This document shows, piece after piece, positions 1 through 9,159 of a stretch of 64,000 bases of DNA (its first letter is position 1; the number at the start of each line of letters is the position of its first letter). The notes beneath the pieces are model-generated. The model had not been told where the DNA came from. It did no database searches and saw only the letters and a program-made list of their open reading frames with translations. The DNA is from Lichenibacterium ramalinae (GTDB lineage Bacteria; Pseudomonadota; Alphaproteobacteria; Rhizobiales; Beijerinckiaceae). Position numbers and translations under genes: made by a program. The stretch lies in assembly GCF_004137085.1 (NCBI RefSeq), contig NZ_QYBC01000016.1, positions 1 through 64,000 of the forward strand, in the 5' to 3' direction.

Positions 1-81
1 GCCGGGCGATGACCACCAAACCGAAGCTCGGAAGCGTCGAAACCCGCGGGCCGCCTCAGCAGCGCCGCCGTCGATGAGCGG

Positions 82-111
82 TTTATAGAACCCACCAACC
101 AAGCCCGTCAA
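82..111 (-). promoter_or_regulatory. Sigma-70-like promoter reading out of the left edge
   Basis: On the minus strand a TTGACG -35 box (106-111) is followed after 18 bases by a TATAAA -10 box (82-87). It stands out as AT-rich in very GC-rich DNA. Transcription would run leftward from about position 75 and leave the window, so the gene it serves is not visible. The call rests on the two hexamers and their spacing only. Confidence 0.5.
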
Positions 112-230
112 CGCCGAAATTCACAAAAGTGCAAAAATCGGAGGGCGACCGTCGGAACGCCTCCAGCCCACTCCCCTGCCCCGGCAATCGCCATGGGAAT
201 CGCAGGACTCCCCCTGCCCTGCCCCCGTCC

Positions 231-341
231 CCTCATCCGACCCCGCTGCGCGGGGCCACCTTCTCCCGAAAACGGGAGAAGGGCAGCGCACGACGGTGCC
301 GGCTTCTGCCGCCAAGCGGGAGAAGGGCAGCGCAGGACGGT
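231..341. repeat. REP-like intergenic hairpin repeat
   Basis: A perfect hairpin with arms CCTTCTCCCG (259-268) and CGGGAGAAGG (273-282) follows a smaller one with arms CCCCGC/GCGGGG (241-255). A 25-base segment beginning CGGGAGAAGG recurs 44 bases later (273-297 and 317-341, one mismatch). The same CCTTCTCCC...GGGAGAAGG hairpin appears at 11772-11887, and a weaker CTCCCC/GGGGAG relative lies at 24643-24657. It is a dispersed repeat of unknown function just before the M23 peptidase gene. Confidence 0.7.
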
Positions 342-366
342 TCCGGGTGGACGCCGCACTTGCGCC

Positions 367-2400
367 ATGAAACAGAGGCTGTGTCGGGCCGTCGTGAATG
401 CGGACCGAGGCAGGGGAGCTGACAGGTTGGGGGCCATCGCCAGCGCGGACCATCGGGGGGCCGGCCTCGTCGACATCGGCGTCGAACCTCCGATCCAGAT
501 CGCGGGCCGCCCCCTGCTGGCGCAGGACCGGCGCAACGTGTCGGTCCGCTGGCTGTCGGCCGTGGTCCTCACCGGCATCGCCGGCTCGGGCCTCATCGGC
601 ACCACGGTCTTTGTCGCCATGGACGGCCAGTCCACCGTCGCCCAGGCGCCCGAACTCGTCACGCCGGCGCGCAGCGCCAAGGCGCCCGACACCGGCCTCG
701 TCAAGGGCGACCGGCTGATCCGCTCCGCCGACATCGTGGCCGAGAAACAAAGCTTCAAGACGCCGGTCGCCGTGAAGATCGGCGACAAGCAGATCATCCG
801 CATGCGCGGCTTCACCCACGTTGCCACCACGCTGGCGCTCGCCTCGACGGGCAACGACGACGACGTGCCCGAGTTCAACCCGTTGAAGCTCATGGCGCAA
901 GACGCCAACCCCGCCGAAGCGCCCCCGCCCGACCCAGGGCCGGCGCTGGCCGATGCCGACGTCACCTTCACGACCCGGGACCTGTCGAACATCGAGCCCG
1001 GGCGCTTCGGCGGCTTCCTGTCGACCGACGAGATCCAGGCCCAGGTGGCCGAATCCGCCCGCAGCCTGGCCCAGCCGAACCGCACCCCCCTGGTGCCGCA
1101 GATGCTGCTGATGCGCACCAGCCGCGCCGGCGCCCTGCCGGGGAACGGGCTCGGCTTCGCCGACCCGCAGTTCCCCGCCGCGCCCTTCTCGTCGATCGAG
1201 GTCCACATGGTGGCGGAGAACGTCACCACGGTGCCGCGCTCGGACTCGACCCGCGACCGCGACGCCGCTGAACGGCTGATCGTGTTCCGCCACGGCGACA
1301 GCTTCGACGACCTCCTGCGCAACAACGGCGCGACGCGCGACCAGATCCGCTCCATCGACGCCGCCTTCGCGCCGAAGCGCGGCGAGGCGCCGGTGGCGGA
1401 CGGGCGCCGCATCCGCCTCATGTTCGCGCGGCTCGACGACAGCCGGCAGCGCCAGATCGCCCGGATCTCGGTCTATGCCGACGAGGCGCTCGAGACCACG
1501 ATCGCGCTCGCCGACACGGGCGACTACGTCAAGGTCGCCAATGCCGAGGCGCCCAAGCGCGCGCCCGCCGCCGCCAGCGAGGAGGGCGGGTTCCGGCTCT
1601 ACGACAGCCTCTACGAGACGGCGCTGAAGCAGGACATGCCCAAGCCCCTCATCGACACGCTGGTCCGGGTGTTCGGCAACGACGTCGATTTCCAGCGCTC
1701 GGTCGCCGGCGGCGACAGCTTCGACGCCTTCTACAGCGACGGCGACGACGACGGCGGCCGGTCCGACCTGCTCTACGCCTCCATCACGGTGCGCAACGAG
1801 ACGTTCCGCTACTACCGCTTCGTCACGCCGGACGACAATGCCGTCGACTTCTACGACGAGAACGGGCGCTCGGTGCGCAAGTTCCTCATGCGCTCCCCGG
1901 TGCCCAACGCCCAGATGACCTCGGGCTTCGGGCTGCGCTTCCACCCGATCCTCGGCTATTCGCGCCCCCACACCGGGGTCGACTGGGCGGCGCCGATCGG
2001 CACGCCGATCCTGGCGGCGGGGTCCGGCACGGTGCTCAAGGCCGAGCATTCGTCGAGCTACGGCAACCACGTCGAGATCCAGCACGCCAACGGCTACATC
2101 ACGACCTATTCGCACATGACGGGCTTCGCGCGCGGCATCGCCGACGGCGTGCGGGTGCGCCAGGGCCAGGTGGTGGGATACCTCGGCCAGACCGGCCTCG
2201 CGACCGGCCCGCACCTGCATTACGAGGTCATCGTCAACGGCCATTTCGTCGACCCGATGCGGGTCAAGCTCGCCAGGACCCGCGAGATGGACGGCAAGGT
2301 GCTGGCCGACTTCAAGCGCGAGCGCGACCGCATCGACACGCTGATGGCCGGCGCCCCCAACGCCGTCGCCACCACGCCCGAGAAGCACGCCGAGAACTGA
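367..2400 (+). CDS. M23 family metallopeptidase, membrane anchored
   Basis: A 677-residue probable cell-wall endopeptidase that cleaves peptidoglycan peptides in the periplasm. One membrane segment lies near residues 60-80, so most of the protein is periplasmic. The C-terminal third is a peptidase M23 (LytM) domain: the HTGVD motif near residue 535 and HLHYE near residue 615 supply zinc ligands. The middle region has a short LysM/OapA-like stretch. I chose the ATG at 367 because the frame upstream to 193 only translates the REP-like repeat. The gene is monocistronic, and its specific cross-link target cannot be read from sequence. Confidence 0.88.
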   Translation: MKQRLCRAVVNADRGRGADRLGAIASADHRGAGLVDIGVEPPIQIAGRPLLAQDRRNVSVRWLSAVVLTGIAGSGLIGTTVFVAMDGQSTVAQAPELVTPARSAKAPDTGLVKGDRLIRSADIVAEKQSFKTPVAVKIGDKQIIRMRGFTHVATTLALASTGNDDDVPEFNPLKLMAQDANPAEAPPPDPGPALADADVTFTTRDLSNIEPGRFGGFLSTDEIQAQVAESARSLAQPNRTPLVPQMLLMRTSRAGALPGNGLGFADPQFPAAPFSSIEVHMVAENVTTVPRSDSTRDRDAAERLIVFRHGDSFDDLLRNNGATRDQIRSIDAAFAPKRGEAPVADGRRIRLMFARLDDSRQRQIARISVYADEALETTIALADTGDYVKVANAEAPKRAPAAASEEGGFRLYDSLYETALKQDMPKPLIDTLVRVFGNDVDFQRSVAGGDSFDAFYSDGDDDGGRSDLLYASITVRNETFRYYRFVTPDDNAVDFYDENGRSVRKFLMRSPVPNAQMTSGFGLRFHPILGYSRPHTGVDWAAPIGTPILAAGSGTVLKAEHSSSYGNHVEIQHANGYITTYSHMTGFARGIADGVRVRQGQVVGYLGQTGLATGPHLHYEVIVNGHFVDPMRVKLARTREMDGKVLADFKRERDRIDTLMAGAPNAVATTPEKHAEN

Positions 2401-2502
2401 GGGCCGGTGCCGGTCTCCCCGAAACCCCGAGAAACGTCTCTCGATGGTATCCCGGGGCGTCCCGGCACAGGCCCGATGTCGTCACGGGTTCGGAACGGCC
2501 GC

Positions 2503-3393
2503 TCAGCGCGAGGCTTGCCGCTCCGGCAGCTGTTCCACCTCCACGGTGGCGGTGCGGCCCGGGATCAGCGCCACCCCGTCGGGGACACGGTCCAGCGCGA
2601 TCCGCACCGGCACGCGCTGGGCGAGCCGCACCCAGGTGAAGCTCGGGTTGATGTTGGCGAGCAGGCTCGCTGAAGCGCCGCGCTCCCGGTCCTCGATGCC
2701 GCCCGCGATGCTCTCGACCCGGCCCGCGATGTCGCGGTCCTCGCCCATGAGCCTGACCCGCACGGGGTCGCCCATCCGGATGCGCGGCAGCTTGGTTTCC
2801 TCGAAATAGCCGTCGACATGGAGCGAGGCCGCGTCCACCAGCGCCATGGTGCCGTGGCCGGCCGCCACATAGGTGCCGGGCCGCAGGTCCATGTTGGTGA
2901 TAGTGCCGGTGACGGAGGCGCGCACGTCGGAGCGGGCGAGGTTGAGCCGGGCGAGGTCGCGGTCGGCCAGGGCCTGGTCGGTGGCGGCCTGGGCCTGCTG
3001 CTGGGCGGCCGCGATCTCCTCGCGCTTCTCCTTGGTGACGACGGCGTCGGTGAGCTGGCCGTAGCGGCCGGCGTTGGCGGTCGCGAGGTCGAGCGCGGCC
3101 CTGCGGCTCGCCAGGTTGGCGTCGGCCTCGCGCAGCGCCAGCATGAAGCGGTCGCGGTCGATGCGGAACAGGAGGTCGCCCTGCCGCACCGGCTGGTTGT
3201 CCCGCACCGCGACCTCGCTGACGAGGCCGGACACGTCGGGCGCCACCTCGACGACGTCGGCCCGCACGCGGCCGTCGCGCGTCCAGGGCGCCTCCATGTA
3301 ATAGGTCCAGAGGTGGCCGCCGACCACGGCGGCGGCGAGCACCGCCGCGACAGTGACGGCCATGCGGCCGAGGAGGGCGAGGAGAGCGGTCAT
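2503..3393 (-). CDS. HlyD-family efflux adaptor (AaeA/EmrA-like)
   Basis: A 296-residue periplasmic adaptor of a tripartite-type pump. An N-terminal membrane helix (about residues 9-31) is followed by the biotinyl-lipoyl-like segment, an Ala/Gln-rich alpha-helical hairpin (about 90-150) and a beta-barrel part ending in PGRTATVEVEQLPE. It is the last gene of a leftward unit with MarR, FUSC and DUF1656 genes, the arrangement of the AaeXAB aromatic-acid exporters. Its ATG sits inside the first copy of a 14-bp tandem repeat and no Shine-Dalgarno sequence is evident, so translation may depend on the upstream gene. The substrate is unknown. Confidence 0.85.
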   Translation of the reverse strand: MTALLALLGRMAVTVAAVLAAAVVGGHLWTYYMEAPWTRDGRVRADVVEVAPDVSGLVSEVAVRDNQPVRQGDLLFRIDRDRFMLALREADANLASRRAALDLATANAGRYGQLTDAVVTKEKREEIAAAQQQAQAATDQALADRDLARLNLARSDVRASVTGTITNMDLRPGTYVAAGHGTMALVDAASLHVDGYFEETKLPRIRMGDPVRVRLMGEDRDIAGRVESIAGGIEDRERGASASLLANINPSFTWVRLAQRVPVRIALDRVPDGVALIPGRTATVEVEQLPERQASR

Positions 3394-3446
3394 GGCAGGA
3401 CGTTCATGGCAGGAGAATCACGGCAGGAGAGTCACGGCAGGAGCCC
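3391..3446. repeat. Four tandem 14-bp repeats at a gene junction
   Basis: Four consecutive 14-bp units (starting 3391, 3405, 3419 and 3433) share CAYGGCAGGA on the plus strand. Read on the minus strand each is CTCCTGCCRTGA-like, so the unit containing the stop codon of the DUF1656 gene has been copied up to and including the start codon of the HlyD gene. Confidence 0.85.
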
Positions 3447-3641
3447 GCGGGCGACGGCGGCGGTGCCGCCGAGGAGGATGACGTAGAGGGCGGCGTCGAA
3501 CAGCGCGCGGTGCCACACGACGCGGTAGAACCCGATCCGGCCGAAGACGCGCCGCAGCAGCACGGCGAGCCCGTAGGCCACGAGGCCCCAGACGAGCAGG
3601 TCCGGCACGAAGACCCCGTAGAGGTCGATCTCGTGAGTCAT
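3432..3641 (-). CDS. DUF1656 small membrane protein (AaeX-like)
   Basis: A 69-residue protein with two predicted membrane helices (about residues 11-30 and 47-66) and a basic loop between them. Its size, the DLYGVFVPDLL start and its position between FUSC and HlyD genes match the DUF1656/AaeX family, which accompanies FUSC-HlyD aromatic efflux pumps. The ATG at 3641 overlaps the FUSC stop codon (ATGA), implying translational coupling. Family members have no defined biochemical role. Confidence 0.85.
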   Translation of the reverse strand: MTHEIDLYGVFVPDLLVWGLVAYGLAVLLRRVFGRIGFYRVVWHRALFDAALYVILLGGTAAVARGLLP

Positions 3642-5740
3642 GCGGCGGCCTCCCGGAACGGCGCGGCGAGGGCTGCCGCGGCATAGGGCGGCGCCGCCGG
3701 GAACAGCGCGCGCCGCAGGCCGACGAGGCCCAGCACGGCCTGGCTCGCCGCCCCGCTCGCCGCCGCGACCTCGCCGGCGGGGGAGGCTCCGACAGGGGCG
3801 TCGCCCACCACGGCGCCGAGCGCGGCGTCGAGCTCCGCCAGCAGGGCCGGGTCGGGCGCCAGGGCGGTGCGGGACACATGGCGCGCCAAGCGGTCGAGCA
3901 GCCGGTCGACGGCGGCGCGCGGCCCCGCGGCGAGGCCGTGGCGGGCGCCGCGCAGGTCGACGATGTTGAGCCCGATGCGCGGGGCCGCGAGGGCCCGGCG
4001 GATCGCCGCCCCCTCCCCGGCCGGCAGGGCGGCGAGGCGCGGGGCCGCGAGGCTCAGCCGGTCGAGCATCAGGCCGGCCACGCGGGCGCGGTCGCCCCGC
4101 CCGCGCCCGCGTGCGGCTTCGGCCAGCGTCCGGCCGTCGGCGCGCCCCAGGCGACCGAGCGTGACGGCGGCCCCGACGGCCCGCAGCACCGCCGTCAGCA
4201 CCGCCGCCGACGACAGGCCCACCATGAAGGCGACGCCGGTATTGGCGTAGGCCGTGAAATCGGCCGCGTAGCTGCCCTGCAGTGCCAGCAGCGTGGCGCC
4301 GTTGAAGGCCACCACGAGGCCCTTCCCGGCGGTGGCCGGCACCGCCATCATGACGCCGAAGACCAGGAAGGCCGGGGCCAGCGCCAGCGCCACCATCTCG
4401 AAGTTCGAGGCCAGCGGCAGGATGGCGAAGAGATAGACGCCCATCACGGCGATGGCCACGGCCGACCACACGGTGAACTCCACCAGCGCGGGCGTGGGAT
4501 CGTCGCGGTTGGCGAAGAGCGCCATGGCGGTGGCGGCCATCATGGGGGCCGAGGCCCCGTCCGGCCAGCCGGTGGCGACCCAGAAGCCGGTGTTCAGCAG
4601 CACCGCCACGGCGACGCCGACCGCCGACAGCAGCGGCATCAGCCGGTCGACGTGGCGGGCCGACGCGACCGCCACGGCGGGCGGCGGCACCGCGTCCGAC
4701 GCGCCGCGGCCGGTGGCGATGGTGCGGCGCAGCGCGCGCGAGGCCTCGGCGAGGTCGAGCGTGTCCCGAAGGCGCATCAGCAGGCTCGCCACCAGCATGT
4801 CGTGCCAGCCCGCGGCGGCGTCGAGCCGCGGGGCCGCCGCCGCGAAGCGCGCGCGCAGCGCCGCCGCCGCGGCCGTGTCGCGGGCGATGTCGGCGGGCGC
4901 CGTCGAGGGGGCGGCGGGGCTGATCCAATCGCGCAGGCCGGAGATCGCGGCCGCGACGGCCGGGGACGGCGCGACGTCGCGCAACTCGCCCATCCGGTCG
5001 GCCAGGGAGGACAGCACCGGCAGCATCATGGCCATGCGCAGCCGCAGGGCGCCGAGCGCGGCGGCGCGCTCGCGCAGGCCCGACGTGTCGTAGGCGAGGT
5101 GGGTCGACAGCATGTCGATCTCGGCGAGGTCGCCGGCGAGGCGCGCGAGGTCGGCCTCGACCGCGGCGCCGCCCGACGCGCGCCCGTCGAGCGCGTCGCG
5201 GCCGAGGCGGGCGCCGGCGCCGATCCAGGCATCGACGCGCGCCGCGAGGGTGTCGCCGACGGTGCGGGGCAGCACCAGGGTCGAGACGAGGCTCGAACAC
5301 ACGATGCCGAGCCCGATCGCCTCGGACCGCGCCACCGCCACGTCGAAGATGCCGGAGGGGTCGCCCACGGCCGGAAACCCGATGAGGGCCGCCGTGTAGC
5401 CGCCGAGCAGGAACACGTAGGCGCGCGGGCTGCGGTCGAGCAGGGCGAGGTAGACGCAGAGCCCGACCCAGAGGGCGAGCGCCAGGGTGAGCAGTTCCGG
5501 GGACGCGGCGAGGTTCGGCACCAGCACCACGGCGGCGGTGGCGCCGATGAGCGTGCCGAGCAGGCGGAAGGCCGCCTTGGATCGCGTGGCGCCGGCCAGC
5601 GGGTTCGAGCAGATGTAGACGGTGGCCATGGCCCAGTAGGGGCGCGGCACCGACAGGGCGAAGCCGAGGTAGAGCGCCAGCATGGCGGCCGCGAAGGTCT
5701 TGGCCGCGTAGATCCAGTCGCCCAGCTTCGGCAGCGTCAC
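3638..5740 (-). CDS. FUSC family efflux transporter (AaeB-like)
   Basis: A 700-residue inner-membrane protein of the FUSC (fusaric acid resistance) family. Two blocks of hydrophobic helices (about residues 15-165 and 350-500) each precede a long Ala/Arg-rich cytoplasmic region, the usual duplicated layout. With the HlyD adaptor and the DUF1656 protein it should form a pump for aromatic acids or related drugs. Its start overlaps the MarR stop codon by four bases. A second, unrelated-context FUSC gene lies at 40698-42842. The substrate cannot be inferred. Confidence 0.85.
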   Translation of the reverse strand: MTLPKLGDWIYAAKTFAAAMLALYLGFALSVPRPYWAMATVYICSNPLAGATRSKAAFRLLGTLIGATAAVVLVPNLAASPELLTLALALWVGLCVYLALLDRSPRAYVFLLGGYTAALIGFPAVGDPSGIFDVAVARSEAIGLGIVCSSLVSTLVLPRTVGDTLAARVDAWIGAGARLGRDALDGRASGGAAVEADLARLAGDLAEIDMLSTHLAYDTSGLRERAAALGALRLRMAMMLPVLSSLADRMGELRDVAPSPAVAAAISGLRDWISPAAPSTAPADIARDTAAAAALRARFAAAAPRLDAAAGWHDMLVASLLMRLRDTLDLAEASRALRRTIATGRGASDAVPPPAVAVASARHVDRLMPLLSAVGVAVAVLLNTGFWVATGWPDGASAPMMAATAMALFANRDDPTPALVEFTVWSAVAIAVMGVYLFAILPLASNFEMVALALAPAFLVFGVMMAVPATAGKGLVVAFNGATLLALQGSYAADFTAYANTGVAFMVGLSSAAVLTAVLRAVGAAVTLGRLGRADGRTLAEAARGRGRGDRARVAGLMLDRLSLAAPRLAALPAGEGAAIRRALAAPRIGLNIVDLRGARHGLAAGPRAAVDRLLDRLARHVSRTALAPDPALLAELDAALGAVVGDAPVGASPAGEVAAASGAASQAVLGLVGLRRALFPAAPPYAAAALAAPFREAAA

Positions 5741-6207
5741 GGGCGGGCCTCGGCCGAGGGCCGGTCCGCCACCACGTCATGAGCCGCCGCACGGTCGGCG
5801 ATGCGGGCGAAGACGCGCCGGCTCGCCGCCATGTCGGCGGGGTCGAGGCCGGCGAAGACGGAGGCCCGCAGCGCGTCGAGTTCGGCGCTGAGCCGGTCGG
5901 CCAGGGCGCGGCCCTCGGCCGTCAGGTTGAGGCGCCGCACGCGCCGGTCCGCCCCGTCGGGGTCGCGGCGCAGGAAGCCCGCCGCGCAGAGCTGGTCGAG
6001 CGCCCGCACCAGGGAGGCGGCCTCGATGCCCAGCGCCTCGGCGATCTCGTTCTGCTTGCAGCCGCCGCGGCGCGCGATGAGGACCAGCGGCAGCGCGGTG
6101 GATTCCGACATGCCGTGCGGCCGCACCACGCCGTCGGCGAGCCGGCGCCACTCGCGGGCCGAGCGGAGCAGATCGAGGCAATAGGCCTGGAGGTCCTGGG
6201 TGGGCAT
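5737..6207 (-). CDS. MarR-family transcriptional regulator
   Basis: A 156-residue winged-helix repressor-like protein. The recognition region NEIAEALGIEAASLVRALDQ is followed by the wing with the DGADRRVRRLNLT pattern typical of MarR. It heads the efflux unit and overlaps the FUSC start (ATGA), so it probably controls the pump and itself, responding to an exported compound. I chose the ATG at 6207; a TTG at 6243 would extend into the palindrome taken as its operator. Confidence 0.87.
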   Translation of the reverse strand: MPTQDLQAYCLDLLRSAREWRRLADGVVRPHGMSESTALPLVLIARRGGCKQNEIAEALGIEAASLVRALDQLCAAGFLRRDPDGADRRVRRLNLTAEGRALADRLSAELDALRASVFAGLDPADMAASRRVFARIADRAAAHDVVADRPSAEARP

Positions 6208-6230
6208 GGCGGTTCCGATCCGGAAAGATA

Positions 6231-6252
6231 GATCGTTAGCCAACTATCGATC
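6231..6252. promoter_or_regulatory. Palindromic operator upstream of the MarR gene
   Basis: An inverted repeat GATCGTTAG-CCAA-CTATCGATC (9-bp arms, one mismatch, 4-bp centre) lies 24 bases upstream of the marR ATG. Its size and symmetry suit a MarR dimer. It is the only clear palindrome in the short gap before the efflux unit. Confidence 0.55.
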
Positions 6253-6290
6253 GGGGGGCAAGATCCTCGGTCGTGCCGCGGCCCTGGCCG

Positions 6291-7781
6291 TCACCGACCC
6301 GACGCCACCGCGGCGCGCCACCGGGCCGCATAGGCGTGCAGGTCCGGGAAGAGCCCCGGCCGCGGCGCGACGGGCCTGGGCGCCGCCGCCCTGACCGGCG
6401 CCACGAGCCCGGCCGCGCCGACGCTCGTCCCGGTGCCGCCGGCCGAGGCCCCCACCGGCCGCCCCGTCAGCACCGCCAAAGCCTCGCAGAACAGCGTATT
6501 GGCGGCGAAGGGCCCTTCCACCACGGAAGGCCCGGCGGCACCGAGCAGGTCGAGGCAGGTCGCCGTCATCAGGGCCGCGTAGAGGCTGGCGGCGGCGGTC
6601 CGCTCGGCGGGCGTCAGGGCCGCGGGGTCGGCGGTCCAGCGGCCGGCCCGGTCCGGGAACGGGCCGCTGCCGGGGGCAAAGGTCGGCAGCGCCATGATGC
6701 CGCCCGCCAGCACGGCGGCGAGGGCCGCGCCGTCCGGCACCGCCGCGGTGCCGCCCGTGACGCGGTCGAACTCCCGGCCGCCCATGAAGCGCGCCGAGGG
6801 CACGGGCCGGCGGTAGGCGTCGACGTTGGCCAGCGTGTCGCGGCCGGCCTCCAGGCGCGCCAGGGAGCCGCCGACCGCGAAGCACACCACCCAGGTGCCG
6901 GTCGACACGATGCTGCGCGGCGCCGACCCGCCGTCGAGGTGGGGCAGCAGCGAGGCGTTGGAATCGTGGATGCCGCAGGCGACCGGCAGCGGGCGGCCGA
7001 GGCCGATGCGGTCCGCGATCTCGGGCCGCAGCGGGCCGAGCACGTCGAAGGCCGGGCGGACCGGCGCCATGAGGCCGCGCCAGCCGGCCCGCGCCGGCAG
7101 CGCGGAGAAGCCGTCGCGCGCCGGCGCCCACAGGTCGGTGTGGCAGCCGAGCGAGGTCGGCTCGGTGGCGGCGACGCCGGTGAGGCGCCAGGCCCAATAT
7201 TGCGGATAGGTGACGAAGCTTTCGGCCCGGGCGAAGGCCTCGGGGAAGGTCCGCGCCTGCCAGGCGAGCTGGGCGCCGAGGTTCAGCCCGCCCGGCAGGC
7301 GGGGCGAGAAGCTTTCGGCGAAGGCGGGGCGCAGGGCGTCGTAGGCGGTCGCCATGGCGTCGGGCCCGTCGTGCTCGTAGTCGAGCACCGGCAGGGCGAG
7401 GCCGTCGCCGGCGATGAGGGCGCCCGTGGCGCCGTGGGTGGTGATCGACAGGGCGTCGACCTCCCCGGCGACGTCGGCGAGGCCGTCGACCAGGAAGGCC
7501 GCGATGGCCTCGGTGTCGGCATGGGGATAGGGCCCGTCCGGCCGGACGCGGTTCGGCAGGACCCGGCTCCAAACCTCGTGCCCCAGCGCGGCGTCGACCA
7601 GCACCAGCTTGACGTTGGTCTTGCCGACGTCGAGCACCGCGACGGTGCGGACCTGCCGGGCCGGCTTGCCCGATAGCGGCCCGGTATCCTGCGCCGGCTT
7701 GCCCGGCGCCGTCATGGCCCCCAGCGCCGGCTTGCCCGGTAGCGACCCGGTATCCTGCGCCGGCTTGCCCGGCGCCGTCAT
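6291..7781 (-). CDS. rhaK: L-rhamnulokinase, RhaK type (FGGY family)
   Basis: A 496-residue FGGY carbohydrate kinase that phosphorylates L-rhamnulose. The ATPase fold opens with [16 protein letters not shown], and [13 protein letters not shown] and STGTWVV supply further family motifs. It is the last gene of the leftward rha unit. The ATG at 7781 overlaps the rhaM stop (ATGA). This gives an unusual N-terminal extension of two 22-residue repeats ([12 protein letters not shown]...), so a second in-frame ATG at 7715 is also possible. In Rhizobium leguminosarum RhaK is also needed for rhamnose uptake; that is known of the family, not visible here. Confidence 0.9.
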   Translation of the reverse strand: MTAPGKPAQDTGSLPGKPALGAMTAPGKPAQDTGPLSGKPARQVRTVAVLDVGKTNVKLVLVDAALGHEVWSRVLPNRVRPDGPYPHADTEAIAAFLVDGLADVAGEVDALSITTHGATGALIAGDGLALPVLDYEHDGPDAMATAYDALRPAFAESFSPRLPGGLNLGAQLAWQARTFPEAFARAESFVTYPQYWAWRLTGVAATEPTSLGCHTDLWAPARDGFSALPARAGWRGLMAPVRPAFDVLGPLRPEIADRIGLGRPLPVACGIHDSNASLLPHLDGGSAPRSIVSTGTWVVCFAVGGSLARLEAGRDTLANVDAYRRPVPSARFMGGREFDRVTGGTAAVPDGAALAAVLAGGIMALPTFAPGSGPFPDRAGRWTADPAALTPAERTAAASLYAALMTATCLDLLGAAGPSVVEGPFAANTLFCEALAVLTGRPVGASAGGTGTSVGAAGLVAPVRAAAPRPVAPRPGLFPDLHAYAARWRAAVASGR

Positions 7782-7784
7782 GGC
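7661..7784. repeat. 66-bp tandem duplication at the rhaM/rhaK junction
   Basis: Two near-identical 66-bp units begin at 7661 and 7727; the second matches over 58 bases with two mismatches. Each includes an ATG on the minus strand, and the second also includes the rhaM stop codon. The duplication therefore adds one 22-residue repeat to the RhaK N-terminus. Confidence 0.85.
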
Positions 7785-8125
7785 AGGTGGAACAGGGGTT
7801 CGAGCGGCAGCACGGTGGGCGCGCCCGACGGCTCGGTCTCCATCAGGTCCGCCATATGGGCCCACCAGCGGCGCATCACCGGGTGGTCGTGCAGCGACGC
7901 CATGGCGTGGTCGCGCCGCCGCCACAGCACGGCGAAGAGCGTGTGGGAGGCGGGATCGAGGTGGATGGAATAATCGGCGACGCCGGCCTCGCGCAGCAGC
8001 CGGGCGAGTTCGGGCCACAGGGCGTCGTGGCGGCGCCGGTAATCGTCGGCGCGGCCCGGGTGGAGCCGCATGGCGAAGGCGTGTTTCTCGTGGGTGGCGG
8101 TGTCGAAGGGGCCGACGGCGGTCAT
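7778..8125 (-). CDS. rhaM: L-rhamnose mutarotase
   Basis: A 115-residue protein of the L-rhamnose mutarotase family (RhaM, called RhaU in Rhizobium), which interconverts rhamnose anomers before isomerisation. Family signatures include the [22 protein letters not shown] start region, YSIHLDP and the [11 protein letters not shown] end. It overlaps rhaQ upstream and rhaK downstream by four bases each, so the genes are translationally coupled. Confidence 0.92.
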   Translation of the reverse strand: MTAVGPFDTATHEKHAFAMRLHPGRADDYRRRHDALWPELARLLREAGVADYSIHLDPASHTLFAVLWRRRDHAMASLHDHPVMRRWWAHMADLMETEPSGAPTVLPLEPLFHLP

Positions 8126-9159
8126 GCGGTCCTCCGGCGGGCCAGGGCGCGCCTGACGAGGATCGGCAGCGCGATCGTGCCGATCAGCATCAGGCCCACG
8201 ACGATCGACATGATGATGCCGGGCACGTTGAGGAGGCCAAGCCCGTAGGTGACGAGGCCCAGCACGATGGCGGCGATGACGACGCCCGGCACCGTGCCGG
8301 AGCCGCCCTGGATGTCGATGCCGCCCAGCACCACGACGGTGACGACGTCGAGTTCCCAGCCGAGCGCGATGGAGGGGCGCGTCGAGCCGAGCCGCCCCGT
8401 CAGCATCACGGCGGCGAGGCCCGCCGCGAGGCCGGTCGCCACGAAGAGCAGCAGCTTGATGCGCTCGACCCGCAGCCCCGAGAACCGCGCCGCGAAGGCG
8501 TTGTTGCCGATGGCCCGCACCGCCCGGCCGAAGGTGGTGCGGTGCAGCACCACGCCGGCCGCCACGGCGAGGACGAGGAAGCTGGCGAATTCGAAGGACA
8601 GCATCTGCCACACGTAGCCCTGGCCGAACCAGGCGAGGCCGGCCGGATAGTCCTTGTAGACGCCGTCGCCGAGCGCGACGTAGCTGAGCCCGCGGTAGAG
8701 GCTCATGGTGCCGACCGTCGCCATGATGGAGGGGAGGCCGAGCCGCGCCACGAGGAGGCCGTTGAAGAGCCCGCAGGCGGCGCCGACGCCGAGCCCGACC
8801 AGGACCAGCACGGGCGTCCCGGCCCCGGCCGCCGCGGCCGCCCCCATGGCCGTGGAGGCGAGCGCCACGGTGCCGCCGACCGACAGGTCGATCTCGCCCG
8901 CCATGACGACGAAGGCCATGGCGAGCGCGATGATGGCCTTCTCGGTGAAGTTGAAGGTGGCGTCGCTGAGGTTCCACAGGTCGAGGAAATAGGGCGAGGC
9001 CAGGGCATCGATGAGGAAGACCGTCGCCGCCACGCCGAGCAGCATGGCTTCCCAGCTCGCCGCGAAGCGCCGCCAGGGCGGCACCAGCCGGTCGGGGATG
9101 GTGCGGGGGCCCGCGCCTTCGGGCGCGGCGCGCGCCGGCGAGGCGGCCTCGAGCGTCAT
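8122..9159 (-). CDS. rhaQ: Rhamnose ABC transporter permease RhaQ
   Basis: A 345-residue inner-membrane permease of the ribose/rhamnose (BPD_transp_2) class, with about eight to ten hydrophobic helices and the [19 protein letters not shown] segment typical of the family. With RhaP it forms the channel energised by RhaT and fed by RhaS. The ATG at 9159 overlaps the rhaP stop codon, and the stop overlaps the rhaM start. Confidence 0.9.
   Translation of the reverse strand: MTLEAASPARAAPEGAGPRTIPDRLVPPWRRFAASWEAMLLGVAATVFLIDALASPYFLDLWNLSDATFNFTEKAIIALAMAFVVMAGEIDLSVGGTVALASTAMGAAAAAGAGTPVLVLVGLGVGAACGLFNGLLVARLGLPSIMATVGTMSLYRGLSYVALGDGVYKDYPAGLAWFGQGYVWQMLSFEFASFLVLAVAAGVVLHRTTFGRAVRAIGNNAFAARFSGLRVERIKLLLFVATGLAAGLAAVMLTGRLGSTRPSIALGWELDVVTVVVLGGIDIQGGSGTVPGVVIAAIVLGLVTYGLGLLNVPGIIMSIVVGLMLIGTIALPILVRRALARRRTA

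Noticed and set aside
1-80. Possible 5S rRNA or tRNA start on the minus strand
   Set aside because: A TGGTGGTCATCG-like segment near the edge looked like a 5S start, but too few bases remain to test the fold and the match is weak.
193-366. Upstream extension of the M23 peptidase frame
   Set aside because: The frame is open but translates only the REP-like hairpin repeat. The ATG at 367 starts the conserved protein.
3878-5782. Long open frame on the plus strand opposite the FUSC gene
   Set aside because: GC-rich codon bias leaves antisense frames open. It has no ribosome site or family similarity and is fully covered by the FUSC protein on the other strand.
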